From positions 1 to 12,234 of the forward strand of contig BQJH01000066.1 in assembly GCA_021604605.1 (NCBI GenBank): DNA of 12,234 nt. Direction: 5' to 3'. Source of the stretch: Hyphococcus sp. GTDB lineage: Bacteria; Pseudomonadota; Alphaproteobacteria; Caulobacterales; Parvularculaceae. Shown here in pieces: positions 1 to 6,725 of this stretch. A program made the translations under genes and the position numbers. Below the pieces are notes generated by a model. It saw nothing but the letters and a program-made list of their open reading frames with translations. It was not told where the DNA came from and did no database searches. Positions within the stretch are counted from its first letter, which is position 1; the number at the start of each line of letters is the position of its first letter.

Positions 1-2
1 TC

Positions 3-392
3 GTTGTCACCGGTGACACGCACACATGGTGGGCAAACGACCTTGTCGACAAGCAAGACAACCACGTCGGTGTCGAACTCGGCACGCACTCCGTCACGTC
101 TCCCTCCCCATACAGAAAATCTTTTCTAGGCGGCAAAGGCGCTGAATATGCGCTCCTGACAACACAGGACAATAAAGATGTTCGGTATCTATCGGGAGAA
201 GATCACGGCTATATCGACCTTGAAGTCACCCATAAGAAAGCAAAAGCGCGCTTTATCGCCGTCGATACAGTCGAAAAGCCAGAATACAACGCGTTTGAGA
301 AGGCCGCTTTTACGATTAAACGATCGAAAGGCGCGGCGAAATTTTCCGGCGTTAACGGTTTAGGGCTTAAAGAACGCGTTCTCTTCCGCTAA
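3..392 (+). CDS. PhoD-like alkaline phosphatase, C-terminal part (gene runs off the left edge)
   Basis: An open frame enters from the left edge and ends at TAA 390-392, giving 129 residues. It starts with VVTGDTHTWWANDL, which matches the GD-x-H-x-x-W metal-site segment near the C-terminus of PhoD-family phosphatases (metal-dependent phosphomonoesterases or phosphodiesterases, usually exported). It is followed by GVELGTHSVTSPSP and then a GYIDLEVTHKKAKARF beta-strand segment with a VDTVEKPE stretch, in the order seen at the end of this family. The catalytic core and any Tat signal lie outside the window, so substrate and export cannot be judged. The next gene starts 30 bases downstream on the same strand with its own strong Shine-Dalgarno, so co-transcription is likely. 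The family call rests on the His/Trp motif and the C-terminal pattern. Confidence 0.8.
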   Translation, partial: VVTGDTHTWWANDLVDKQDNHVGVELGTHSVTSPSPYRKSFLGGKGAEYALLTTQDNKDVRYLSGEDHGYIDLEVTHKKAKARFIAVDTVEKPEYNAFEKAAFTIKRSKGAAKFSGVNGLGLKERVLFR

Positions 393-422
393 CCTACTCC
401 CCTAATTCCGCGGGAGGGAACC

Positions 423-1628
423 ATGTTGGCAGGACCACGTCAGGATCGCTTTGAAAGCCTTGATGTCTTACGGGGCGTCGCCATTCTCGGTATTTTTGCC
501 GTCAATATTTTGGCCATGGGCCAATCTATTGCCATGTTTTCCAACCCAACCTTGAATATCGAACATTTTGACGAACAAGGGCGCGAATTATGGGCGATCA
601 TGTCCATGTTCTTCCAGTTCAAGTTCATAACAATTTTCTCGGCGCTCTTTGGCGCCGGCATTATGTTGATGGTCGGAGAAGAAAAACCGTCTCCAAAATT
701 CGGCATTCATTACCGCCGTATGTTCTGGCTATTAGTCTTTGGGCTGATCCACGCATTCTTTATTTGGTTTGGCGATATTTTAACGCCTTACGCTATAGCC
801 GGATTACTCGTCGTCTTGGCCAGACGTTGGCGCCCACGCACATTAATGATCGTCGGCTCAGTCCTGTTGATTTTGACTTCTCTTTTGATGGTCTCCCAGT
901 TTATTTTCGCAGACGCCATGACGCCTGAACAACGCGACGCCATGGTGACAAAAATGTGGGCGCCGCCAGATGAAGAAGTGCTGGCGCAAGTGGAGGCCTA
1001 TCGCGGCGGGTTTTTCGAACGTCTGCCAGAAACCGCCCCGAACGCTGCGATGTTCCAAATAATGCAGACGATCTTTCTCGGGCCACGCAATATCGGCGTG
1101 ATGATGTTCGGTATGGCGTTCTATAAGCTTGGGTTTTTCACCCTTGGCTGGTCATTCATGCGGTATCTGATTGCCGGCATCATTACACTCGCCATTGGCT
1201 TGGCATCATCATACTTCACCGCCAATGAATTCCTGCGACACGACTTTGAGATGTGGTCCCTGGGGCCCGCACAGATGTCGCAATATTGGGGCAGCCTGTT
1301 TCATGCATTCGGATATGCGTCACTGATCATGGCGATCTGTAAAATTCCACTGCTCGGTATTTTACGTTACCCCTTTGCCGCGGCCGGGCGCATGGCGCTG
1401 ACGAATTATCTGATGGCGTCGATCATTGGCATGGTCCTTTACCTTGGCCCGCCAGGATTGGGTAAAATCGCCACTGTGAGCTTCCCGGAGATGGCCAATA
1501 CGGTGCTCATTGTCTGGGCGGCGATGTTAATATGGTCGCCGGTCTGGCTTGCCATCTTCCGCTTCGGACCATTCGAATGGCTATGGCGTTCATTGACTTA
1601 TTGGAAGCCCCAACCATTATTACGGTAG
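423..1628 (+). CDS. DUF418 (YeiB-type) polytopic inner-membrane protein
   Basis: A 401-residue protein starting at ATG 423, preceded by GGAGGG at a good distance. The N-terminus has the family signature RFESLDVLRGVAILGIFAVNIL (residues 9-30, including the first membrane segment). The C-terminus carries the DUF418 hallmark: GRMALTNYLMAS around 322-334 and GPFEWLWRSLTYWK at 382-395. By eye there are about eight to ten hydrophobic segments, roughly at 16-32, 64-84, 97-115, 118-134, 140-163, 221-240, 245-267, 290-315, 326-350 and 360-382. Length is typical for the family. DUF418 proteins are predicted inner-membrane proteins with no settled function, and transport has been suggested for some relatives. 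It sits between a phosphatase and a purine deaminase gene, consistent with but not proving a nutrient-salvage unit. Confidence 0.9.
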   Translation: MLAGPRQDRFESLDVLRGVAILGIFAVNILAMGQSIAMFSNPTLNIEHFDEQGRELWAIMSMFFQFKFITIFSALFGAGIMLMVGEEKPSPKFGIHYRRMFWLLVFGLIHAFFIWFGDILTPYAIAGLLVVLARRWRPRTLMIVGSVLLILTSLLMVSQFIFADAMTPEQRDAMVTKMWAPPDEEVLAQVEAYRGGFFERLPETAPNAAMFQIMQTIFLGPRNIGVMMFGMAFYKLGFFTLGWSFMRYLIAGIITLAIGLASSYFTANEFLRHDFEMWSLGPAQMSQYWGSLFHAFGYASLIMAICKIPLLGILRYPFAAAGRMALTNYLMASIIGMVLYLGPPGLGKIATVSFPEMANTVLIVWAAMLIWSPVWLAIFRFGPFEWLWRSLTYWKPQPLLR

Positions 1629-1658
1629 GCTTTTAACTCGAAATAAGGCGCGTAAATT

Positions 1659-2669
1659 TTGACAACTGATTTGCTCGCCTTTGCGCGCCAGCTACCAAAA
1701 GCGGAACTGCACCTCCATATTGAAGGCTCACTTGAGCCTGAGATGTTGTTCAATCTCGCCAAGCGCAACAATGTCGATATTCCGTTTAAGTCAGTCGAAG
1801 AAATCAGAAACGCTTATCAGTTCTCAAACTTGCAGGACTTCCTCGATATTTATTATCAGGGGATGAGCGTCCTTCAAACTGAAGAAGATTTCTTTGACTT
1901 GACCATGGCGTATCTTAATCGGTCACGCGCAGACAATGTCCGTCATGCTGAAATATTTTTTGACCCGCAAGGTCATACTGAACGCGGCGTACCGTTCAAC
2001 ATTGCTATCAGCGGGATCATCACAGCCCTCTCCATGGCGAAGGTGCAATTCGGCATGACGACAAAGCTGATCATGTGTTTTTTGCGGCACCTGCCGGAAG
2101 GCGCCGCTTTTGAAACACTCAAAGAAGCCGAACCGTGGCTTGATCATATCGAGGCGGTTGGACTGGATTCTTCTGAGGTTGGACACCCGCCGTCAAAGTT
2201 CGAAAATGTCTTCAAAGCCGCCCGTGAACAGGGGCTAAAACTTGTGGCCCATGCCGGAGAAGAAGGCCCGCCGGACTATGTTTATGAGGCGCTGGAGCTG
2301 TTGAAAATTGACCGCCTCGATCATGGCAACCGCGCGCTGGAAGATGAAAAGCTCGTACAGCGGCTTGTTGGCGCAAATATGACTTTAACCGTTTGCCCGC
2401 TTTCAAACCTAAAACTCGGGGTTGTTAAGGACATGCGCCAACATCCACTAAAGAAGATGCTCGACCTTGGGCTTTGTGCAACGGTGAACTCAGACGATCC
2501 ATCATATTTTGGCGGCTATATGATGGATAATTTTGAGGCTGTGATTGATGCTTTAGATCTTGATGAAAGCCACATCCGTACATTGGCCAAAAACAGTTTC
2601 ACCGGCTCGTTTCTGCCTGAAGGGCAAAAACGAGCACAGCTTGCTGCTATCGATATGGTGTCAGCCTAA
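1659..2669 (+). CDS. Adenine deaminase, adenosine-deaminase-like family (type 2)
   Basis: A 336-residue amidohydrolase that should convert adenine to hypoxanthine plus ammonia in purine salvage. Metal and catalytic residues are visible: H18 and H20 in ELHLHIEGS, H198 and E201 in AHAGEEGPP, H222 in LDHGNR, and D279/D280 in NSDDPSYFGGY. Adenosine deaminases usually read R-I-G-H-G around the second catalytic His, whereas the adenine-specific branch has Asp before the His (here D221) together with HAGEEGPP and SDDP-x-YFGGY. That favours adenine as substrate, which is inference from known family differences. The start is TTG 1659, preceded by TAAGG about ten bases upstream. No ATG or GTG fits the conserved N-terminus. 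The gene lies 30 bases after the DUF418 gene and ends 4 bases from a convergent gene. Adenosine or another aminopurine as substrate cannot be excluded. Confidence 0.9.
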   Translation: MTTDLLAFARQLPKAELHLHIEGSLEPEMLFNLAKRNNVDIPFKSVEEIRNAYQFSNLQDFLDIYYQGMSVLQTEEDFFDLTMAYLNRSRADNVRHAEIFFDPQGHTERGVPFNIAISGIITALSMAKVQFGMTTKLIMCFLRHLPEGAAFETLKEAEPWLDHIEAVGLDSSEVGHPPSKFENVFKAAREQGLKLVAHAGEEGPPDYVYEALELLKIDRLDHGNRALEDEKLVQRLVGANMTLTVCPLSNLKLGVVKDMRQHPLKKMLDLGLCATVNSDDPSYFGGYMMDNFEAVIDALDLDESHIRTLAKNSFTGSFLPEGQKRAQLAAIDMVSA

Positions 2670-2673
2670 CGCT

Positions 2674-3228
2674 TTAGTCGTCGTGGATTTCACTGATCTT
2701 TGAACCTTCAAGAGACAAATTATACATCAACCCCTTATTGTCGAAAACAAACGCGACAATTGGCTGATTGAGTTGTGTCGTATCTATTGCCCCGCCAGCG
2801 CCAACTGTGATCACCGCAACAGAGGCGTCAACGCCAATTTCCCAACCATCACTCAGGCGAAACTTATCAAGGGCGCCCTGATCAAGAAACACAATGATTT
2901 GCCGGCGAGACTGAGCGCCAAGTTGAAAACCGACTGACGCAGCAGCGGTTGAATAGTAGGAAACAGTCTCACCCCCGATCCGCAGAGCGCCCTCGCCATA
3001 CTCCCCGCCAATGCCGATACCGGCTTTGCGAATAAGGGGGAAGACGAGAACCCCTTTCGCTTTGGCGAGAACGGCATCAGCACCGCCTATTTCAGAGCGA
3101 AACTCGGTCAAAGCTTCATTGACCCGCCGATCAATTTTTTCTTTCGACGCCGCATTAGCGGTACCGGTAAATGTCAGTACGACAGCCAGCAGTGTAAAAA
3201 CTATTGCAGCAGGTGAAAACCGTTTCAT
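2674..3228 (-). CDS. Secreted lipid-binding SYLF (Ysc84-type) domain protein
   Basis: I start this 184-residue protein at the ATG at 3228 because AAGGAG lies 7 bases upstream and a good signal peptide begins there; longer in-frame extension has neither. Residues 1-26 form a Sec signal peptide (Lys-Arg, hydrophobic core, TANA cleavage site before A27). The mature part is a SYLF domain: AKGVLVFPLIRKAGIGIGGEYGEGAL (57-82), a Tyr-Ser-Thr segment (91-93), GFQLGAQSRRQIIVFLD (100-116), and a Gly/Ala-rich part followed by AFVFDNKGLMYNLSLEGSKIS to the end. SYLF domains bind phosphoinositides or other lipids in eukaryotes; the bacterial periplasmic or outer-membrane role is not established. A 114-base gap separates it from the operon upstream, so it probably has its own promoter. 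Its stop is only 4 bases from the convergent adenine deaminase stop. Confidence 0.9.
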   Translation of the reverse strand: MKRFSPAAIVFTLLAVVLTFTGTANAASKEKIDRRVNEALTEFRSEIGGADAVLAKAKGVLVFPLIRKAGIGIGGEYGEGALRIGGETVSYYSTAAASVGFQLGAQSRRQIIVFLDQGALDKFRLSDGWEIGVDASVAVITVGAGGAIDTTQLNQPIVAFVFDNKGLMYNLSLEGSKISEIHDD

Positions 3229-3235
3229 GGGAACA

Positions 3236-3241
3236 CTCCTT
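3236..3241 (-). promoter_or_regulatory. Shine-Dalgarno site fixing the SYLF gene start
   Basis: The minus strand reads AAGGAG, with 7 bases before the ATG at 3228. It selects this start, which yields a clean signal peptide, over the in-frame codon at 3339. Confidence 0.75.
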
Positions 3242-3268
3242 GAGAACATGAATAGCGATATAGCATAA

Positions 3269-3297
3269 TTTATATTGTGTCGTTTTTGTGGGCAGTC
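3269..3297 (-). promoter_or_regulatory. Weak candidate promoter for the SYLF gene
   Basis: The 114-base gap before the SYLF gene is markedly AT-rich near its downstream end. On the minus strand TATAAA (3269-3274) could serve as a -10 element, leaving a leader of about 30 bases before the ATG. The position where a -35 would sit (3292-3297, GACTGC) matches poorly, so this is only a plausible site. The gap itself suggests that the gene is not simply read through from the alkyltransferase-like gene. Confidence 0.25.
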
Positions 3298-3342
3298 GCT
3301 TAACCAAAACTTAATGCATAACGCTTGCGAAACCCGCAAAAA

Positions 3343-3708
3343 TCAACGTTTCCAGCCGGAAACGATTTCCATAATATCTGTTGGGTCGGCGCCGGTTTTC
3401 GCAATCCAGACCGGGGAGGGCCCGCGCCAGCTATGCGCCGCCCAATCAACCGATCCGTTTCTGCGAAACGTGACCCCTTCGCGTTTGAGCCGCCGGCGCT
3501 GCTTCTCTGCACCTGCATGATCCGCCAAAGCGCCCGACGACGTGATGATGCGAAACCATGGCAAACCCTTCGGCGCGAAACGCATGGCGCGCGCCACCTG
3601 CCGCGGCCCAACACCTGACAACAGGCTGGCGATCATACCATAGCTGGCGACTTCGCCCTTTGGCACTTCATCGATGAGGGCATAGATAGCTGCATTGTCT
3701 ATGCTCAA
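3343..3708 (-). CDS. Alkyltransferase-like protein (ATL), MGMT family without the acceptor cysteine
   Basis: A 121-residue protein of the O6-alkylguanine-DNA alkyltransferase C-terminal (MGMT) fold. The N-terminal block VPKGEVASYGMIASLL (15-30) and the helix GPRQVARAM (34-42) match the DNA-binding part. Y23 is the likely nucleotide-flipping Tyr and R40 the likely arginine finger, by alignment from memory. At the active-site loop the protein has PWFR (50-53) where true alkyltransferases have P-C-H-R, so Trp replaces the alkyl-accepting Cys. It cannot be a transferase; ATL proteins bind O6-alkylguanine lesions and hand them to nucleotide excision repair. Many ATLs read PWHR, and Phe instead of His here is a small deviation. 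The start is TTG 3708, overlapping the stop of the preceding gene by four bases (TTGA), with AGGGG upstream. It is the last gene of the long minus-strand operon. Confidence 0.85.
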   Translation of the reverse strand: MSIDNAAIYALIDEVPKGEVASYGMIASLLSGVGPRQVARAMRFAPKGLPWFRIITSSGALADHAGAEKQRRRLKREGVTFRRNGSVDWAAHSWRGPSPVWIAKTGADPTDIMEIVSGWKR

Positions 3709-4049
3709 TCATTCGCCCCTAACTCAATTGAGCGAGCCTCATCATGTTGGCCGCTCTCTCTAACCTCTTCCATTTCAAACCACGTAAATCCAGCACCAGG
3801 CGCTTGCTGCGGTTTTTCGGACAACTCTTCAATTTCTTGGAAATAAACCTTTGCTTCTGGGCTTCTATGTTCCTTAGGCAGCTCAGCAAGAAGTTCATCT
3901 GACTTAAGAATTGCTAGCGCCTTCATTTCAGCAGAGTCAGCATTGCCCGCCTCTACCCACCGCGTCGTGTAAAAGCCAAAATCCCTTGCTTCGCCGTCAA
4001 CAATCAGGGTGAAATTCTCTCCAAGCACAACACACCTAAACCACGGCAT
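3705..4049 (-). CDS. Uncharacterised 114-residue protein coupled to the thiolase gene
   Basis: I do not recognise a named domain. The protein is hydrophilic, without signal peptide or membrane segment, so cytoplasmic. Conserved-looking blocks are MPWFRCVVLGENF (1-13), FGFYTTRWVEAGNADSAE (24-41), KVYFQEIEEL (67-76) and PGAGFTWFEMEE (84-95); I recall similar small hypothetical proteins in other proteobacteria with the same PWFRC, GFYTTR and aromatic C-terminal pattern. The tail after residue 96 is charged and probably disordered. The start is ambiguous: ATG 4049 overlaps the thiolase stop by one base (TGATG) and is preceded by GAGGTGG, while the adjacent GTG at 4052 would give one extra residue and a 4-base overlap. 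Its stop overlaps the ATL start by four bases. This implies translational coupling of all three, but the functional link is unknown. Confidence 0.75.
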   Translation of the reverse strand: MPWFRCVVLGENFTLIVDGEARDFGFYTTRWVEAGNADSAEMKALAILKSDELLAELPKEHRSPEAKVYFQEIEELSEKPQQAPGAGFTWFEMEEVRESGQHDEARSIELGAND

Positions 4050-5245
4050 CACACCACCTCAAACAGCCCGGCCGCGCCCATACCGCCTCCAACGCACATG
4101 GTGCAGACGACAAACTTAGCGCCGCGGCGTTTGCCTTCGATCAGCGCATGCCCAACCATGCGCGCACCGGACATGCCGTAAGGATGACCAATTGAAATAG
4201 CGCCGCCATTGACGTTGAGCAATTCATCCGGAATGCCAAGCTTATCGCGGCAGTAAAGAACCTGAACCGCAAAGGCTTCGTTCAATTCCCACAAGCCGAT
4301 GTCTTCCATCTTCTTGCCGGTTTTTTCCAACAATCTGGGCACGGCATAAACCGGGCCGATGCCCATCTCGTCCGGGTGCGTGCCGGCGACAGCCATGCCG
4401 CGATAAATCCCAAGAGGTGAAAGCCCGCGCTTTTCTGCTTCCTTGGCTTCCATGACCACCGCAGCAGAGGCGCCGTCAGAAAGCTGCGAGGCGTTGCCCG
4501 CCGTGATGTTATCGCCGGACGTTATTTGCTGACCGCCTTGAAACACCGGCTTCAAGCCTTTCAAGCCCTCAAGGGTTGTCTCCGGTCTGTTGCCCTCATC
4601 TTTTTCCAGCTTGGTTTCGACATCGGATACGTCGCCGGTCTCTTTGTTTTTAAACTTCATGACCGAATCAAGCGGCACAATCTCGTCATCAAACTTGCCG
4701 GCTTGCTGGGCTGCATGTGTGCGTTGTTGAGATTGCAGCGCATATTCATCCTGCGCATCGCGGGAAATCTTGTAGCGGTCGGCGACAACCTCCGCCGTTT
4801 CAATCATCTGCATGTAAGTCGCGGGCATGTTCGCGAGCAACCATGGGTCAGGCCGCACAAACATATCATTGGTCTGGTTGGTGGAAATCGATTCAACGCC
4901 GCCGCCAACAGCAACGGTCATGTTGTCCACGATCACCTGTTTAGCGGCGGTCGCGATCGCCATCATGCCTGACGCGCATTGGCGATCGACGCTCATGCCG
5001 GAAACACCAATAGGAAAGCCCGCACGCAACGCGGACTGGCGCGCGACATTCTGAAAGGCTGTGCCCTGCTGCAGAGCGCAGCCCATGACCACATCTTCAA
5101 TTTCATCGAAGTTAACTTTGGCGCGATCTGCTGCATGTTTGATCGCATGGGCGCCAAGCGCCGGTGCCGTAGTTGCGTTAAACGCGCCGCGATAGGCTTT
5201 GCCGATTGGCGTGCGGGCAGTCGAAACGATGGCAGCTTCTCTCAT
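4049..5245 (-). CDS. Thiolase (acetyl-CoA C-acyltransferase)
   Basis: A 398-residue thiolase that should cleave 3-ketoacyl-CoA with CoA to acetyl-CoA (or propionyl-CoA) and a shortened acyl-CoA. The start at ATG 5245 has GAGGAG 7 bases upstream and gives the standard N-terminus MREAAIVSTARTPIGKAYRG. The nucleophile is C90 in DRQCASGM. The other active-site residues are N322-E323-A324-F325 in the NEAF motif, H354 in GHPYGMSGAR and C384 in CVGGGMGAAGLFEVV. All are intact and the length is typical. It belongs to a group degrading varied acyl-CoAs, a degradative rather than biosynthetic role being inferred from the dehydrogenase, hydratase and SDR genes upstream. Only 4 bases separate it from the preceding lipoprotein gene, whose end contains part of its ribosome binding site. 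Chain-length or ring specificity cannot be deduced. Confidence 0.95.
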   Translation of the reverse strand: MREAAIVSTARTPIGKAYRGAFNATTAPALGAHAIKHAADRAKVNFDEIEDVVMGCALQQGTAFQNVARQSALRAGFPIGVSGMSVDRQCASGMMAIATAAKQVIVDNMTVAVGGGVESISTNQTNDMFVRPDPWLLANMPATYMQMIETAEVVADRYKISRDAQDEYALQSQQRTHAAQQAGKFDDEIVPLDSVMKFKNKETGDVSDVETKLEKDEGNRPETTLEGLKGLKPVFQGGQQITSGDNITAGNASQLSDGASAAVVMEAKEAEKRGLSPLGIYRGMAVAGTHPDEMGIGPVYAVPRLLEKTGKKMEDIGLWELNEAFAVQVLYCRDKLGIPDELLNVNGGAISIGHPYGMSGARMVGHALIEGKRRGAKFVVCTMCVGGGMGAAGLFEVV

Positions 5246-5249
5246 TTTC

Positions 5250-5786
5250 TTACTCCTCTGCGCCCAAGGCGCTAAAATCTGGACGGATGGCAGAATTCTC
5301 ACCAGGCTTAAACTCTTCACAGGCAGATGGCTCGACTGTGAAACTCACGCTGTCGATCTTCCAATCAGGACCATGCTTAGTCATGTTAAAAACATCAACG
5401 CCGCAATGGCTACGAGCACCATCAATATCAATCGAATAAGGCGTCCACACAACGGCAAGGCCATTGCGCTCTAATACAACCGGATCCCAGTATCGCTCAC
5501 GAATTTTTGGGAAAGGGCCAGCGCGCATGCCCTCAATAGCTTCATCAATTGTTCTGTAACGCACCGCTTCATCACCTTCCGGCAACACAACAACATTTGT
5601 CGCCTTGGCAGAATGCAAAGCCTTAAACGCATCAATATCTGCGGATCCAAGCGCTAAGAAGAACTCATCAACAACCAGAAGGATAGCGTCTTGTTCCGGC
5701 GAAATCGGAAAAGAAGACGATGTTTTTTCCTCCGCCGGCGCGCAAGAAATGGCAAACAATAAAACCAGGATTGTTGCAATACGCAT
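5250..5786 (-). CDS. NTF2/SnoaL-like (DUF4440-type) putative lipoprotein
   Basis: A 178-residue protein from the ATG at 5786, with AAGGA 9 bases upstream; a TTG one codon earlier is less likely. Residues 1-14 are a short hydrophobic signal ending FAISC, with C15 as probable lipidation site. The lipobox is imperfect (Ala rather than Leu at -3), so an ordinary Sec signal is possible. The rest, about 30-152, has the pattern of a cone-shaped NTF2-like fold: helix with DEFFLALGSADIDAFKALHS (40-59), VVVLPEGDE, a RTIDEAIEGMRAGP helix, and C-terminal strands AVVWTPYSIDIDG, HCGVDVFNMTKHG and DWKIDSVSFTVEP. That fold serves as enzyme or ligand-binding scaffold, and I see no diagnostic catalytic set. 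Cysteines at 128 and 156 could form a disulfide in the periplasm. It lies between SDR and thiolase genes, so it may act on the same pathway. Confidence 0.75.
   Translation of the reverse strand: MRIATILVLLFAISCAPAEEKTSSSFPISPEQDAILLVVDEFFLALGSADIDAFKALHSAKATNVVVLPEGDEAVRYRTIDEAIEGMRAGPFPKIRERYWDPVVLERNGLAVVWTPYSIDIDGARSHCGVDVFNMTKHGPDWKIDSVSFTVEPSACEEFKPGENSAIRPDFSALGAEE
5253..5258 (-). promoter_or_regulatory. Shine-Dalgarno site fixing the thiolase start
   Basis: The minus strand reads GAGGAG with 7 bases before the ATG at 5245. It lies inside the last codons of the lipoprotein gene and rules against an in-frame upstream start at 5320, which would add 25 non-thiolase residues. Confidence 0.8.
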
Positions 5787-5798
5787 CAAGGGATTCCT

Positions 5799-6716
5799 TT
5801 ATTTTTCAGAACTATGCGCTTGAGCCTTGCCCAAAAAATTCATGTTCGGCCCGGCGCTATCATCATAATAATGAATGTTATCGGTTGACGAAATCTCATC
5901 CCACTTTGCAGCAATATTTTCCGGCGTCTGGTCATCCGGTGGGAAATAAACGCCGTCTGTTTCGACAATATAGCCCCGCGCATAACCGCCAGCGGCACAG
6001 CTCACAATCGCTTTACTCGGCGCATCATCACTAACGAGAAACAGCATCGCCGCCGTGATGGCTTCCGGCGTCATCTGGTTCAGGAAGGGCTCAGGGATGC
6101 CTATGTCTTCCGTCATCCGTGTCTTCGCAGACGGCGAGAGAAGATTAACTTTGATATTATATTTCGCCCCCTCGAGGTGAAGCGCATTCATGAAACCGAT
6201 CATGCCCGCTTTCGCGGCGCCATAATTCGCTTGCCCAAAAATACCATGCAGCCCGGAAGGCGACGACGTACAAACCACGCGGCCAAACTTTTGTTCACGC
6301 ATAATTGGCCAGACGGCATGAGTGCAAATCGCCGACCCCACAAGGTGAACGTCTATCACGGCGCGAAAATCTGCTATCGACATTTTGTGAAAAGTCTTGT
6401 CGCGCAAGATACCGGCGTTGTTGACGAGAATGTCGACCCGCCCCCACTGCTCCATAGCGGCGGCAACCATGGCGGCGACCTGTGCTTCATCCGTCACGTT
6501 CGCGCCATCAGCAATCGCCTCCCCGCCGGAGGCGTTAATATGATTGACGACTTCCTGCGCGGCTGAGATCGACCCACCGGTTCCGTCGCGCGCGCCACCC
6601 AGATCATTGACGACGACCTTACATCCGCGCGCGGCCAATGCGATGGCGTGTGACTTGCCCAACCCATTACCAGCGCCGGTGACAATGGCGACCTTACCGT
6701 TAAAATCAATAGACAT
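5799..6716 (-). CDS. Short-chain dehydrogenase, MFE-2-like (3R)-hydroxyacyl-CoA dehydrogenase type
   Basis: A 305-residue classical SDR with an intact NAD(P) fold: T13-GAGNGLG nucleotide motif, NDLGG (37-41) after the second strand, N99-NAG, and catalytic S152, Y165 and K169 in the segment SSPSGLHGIFGQANYGAAK. The acidic D38 after beta-2 suggests NAD+ rather than NADP+. The DLGGARDGTGGSISAA stretch and the C-terminal extension beyond 250 residues resemble the dehydrogenase part of peroxisomal multifunctional enzyme type 2 and bacterial Hsd4A-like enzymes, which oxidise (3R)-hydroxyacyl-CoA to 3-ketoacyl-CoA. Its neighbours, a MaoC-type hydratase directly upstream and a thiolase downstream, support this. 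The start at ATG 6716 has TAAGGA upstream overlapping the hydratase stop. The other possibility is a 17beta-hydroxysteroid or other alcohol dehydrogenase; the exact substrate is unknown. Confidence 0.88.
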   Translation of the reverse strand: MSIDFNGKVAIVTGAGNGLGKSHAIALAARGCKVVVNDLGGARDGTGGSISAAQEVVNHINASGGEAIADGANVTDEAQVAAMVAAAMEQWGRVDILVNNAGILRDKTFHKMSIADFRAVIDVHLVGSAICTHAVWPIMREQKFGRVVCTSSPSGLHGIFGQANYGAAKAGMIGFMNALHLEGAKYNIKVNLLSPSAKTRMTEDIGIPEPFLNQMTPEAITAAMLFLVSDDAPSKAIVSCAAGGYARGYIVETDGVYFPPDDQTPENIAAKWDEISSTDNIHYYDDSAGPNMNFLGKAQAHSSEK

Positions 6717-6725
6717 TATTATTCC

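Noticed and set aside
3323..3338. Inverted repeat TTGCG-AAACC-CGCAA just after the alkyltransferase-like gene
   Set aside because: A terminator was considered, but in the direction of transcription the U-run precedes the 5-base stem rather than following it, so it is not a canonical intrinsic terminator.
4526..4972. Plus-strand 148-codon frame opposite the thiolase
   Set aside because: Antisense to well-conserved thiolase sequence; composition (many His, Arg, Leu) is shadow-like and no start signal is present.
6177..6566. Plus-strand 129-codon frame opposite the SDR gene
   Set aside because: It covers the Ser-Tyr-Lys and nucleotide-fold regions of a sure SDR on the other strand; no independent evidence for coding.
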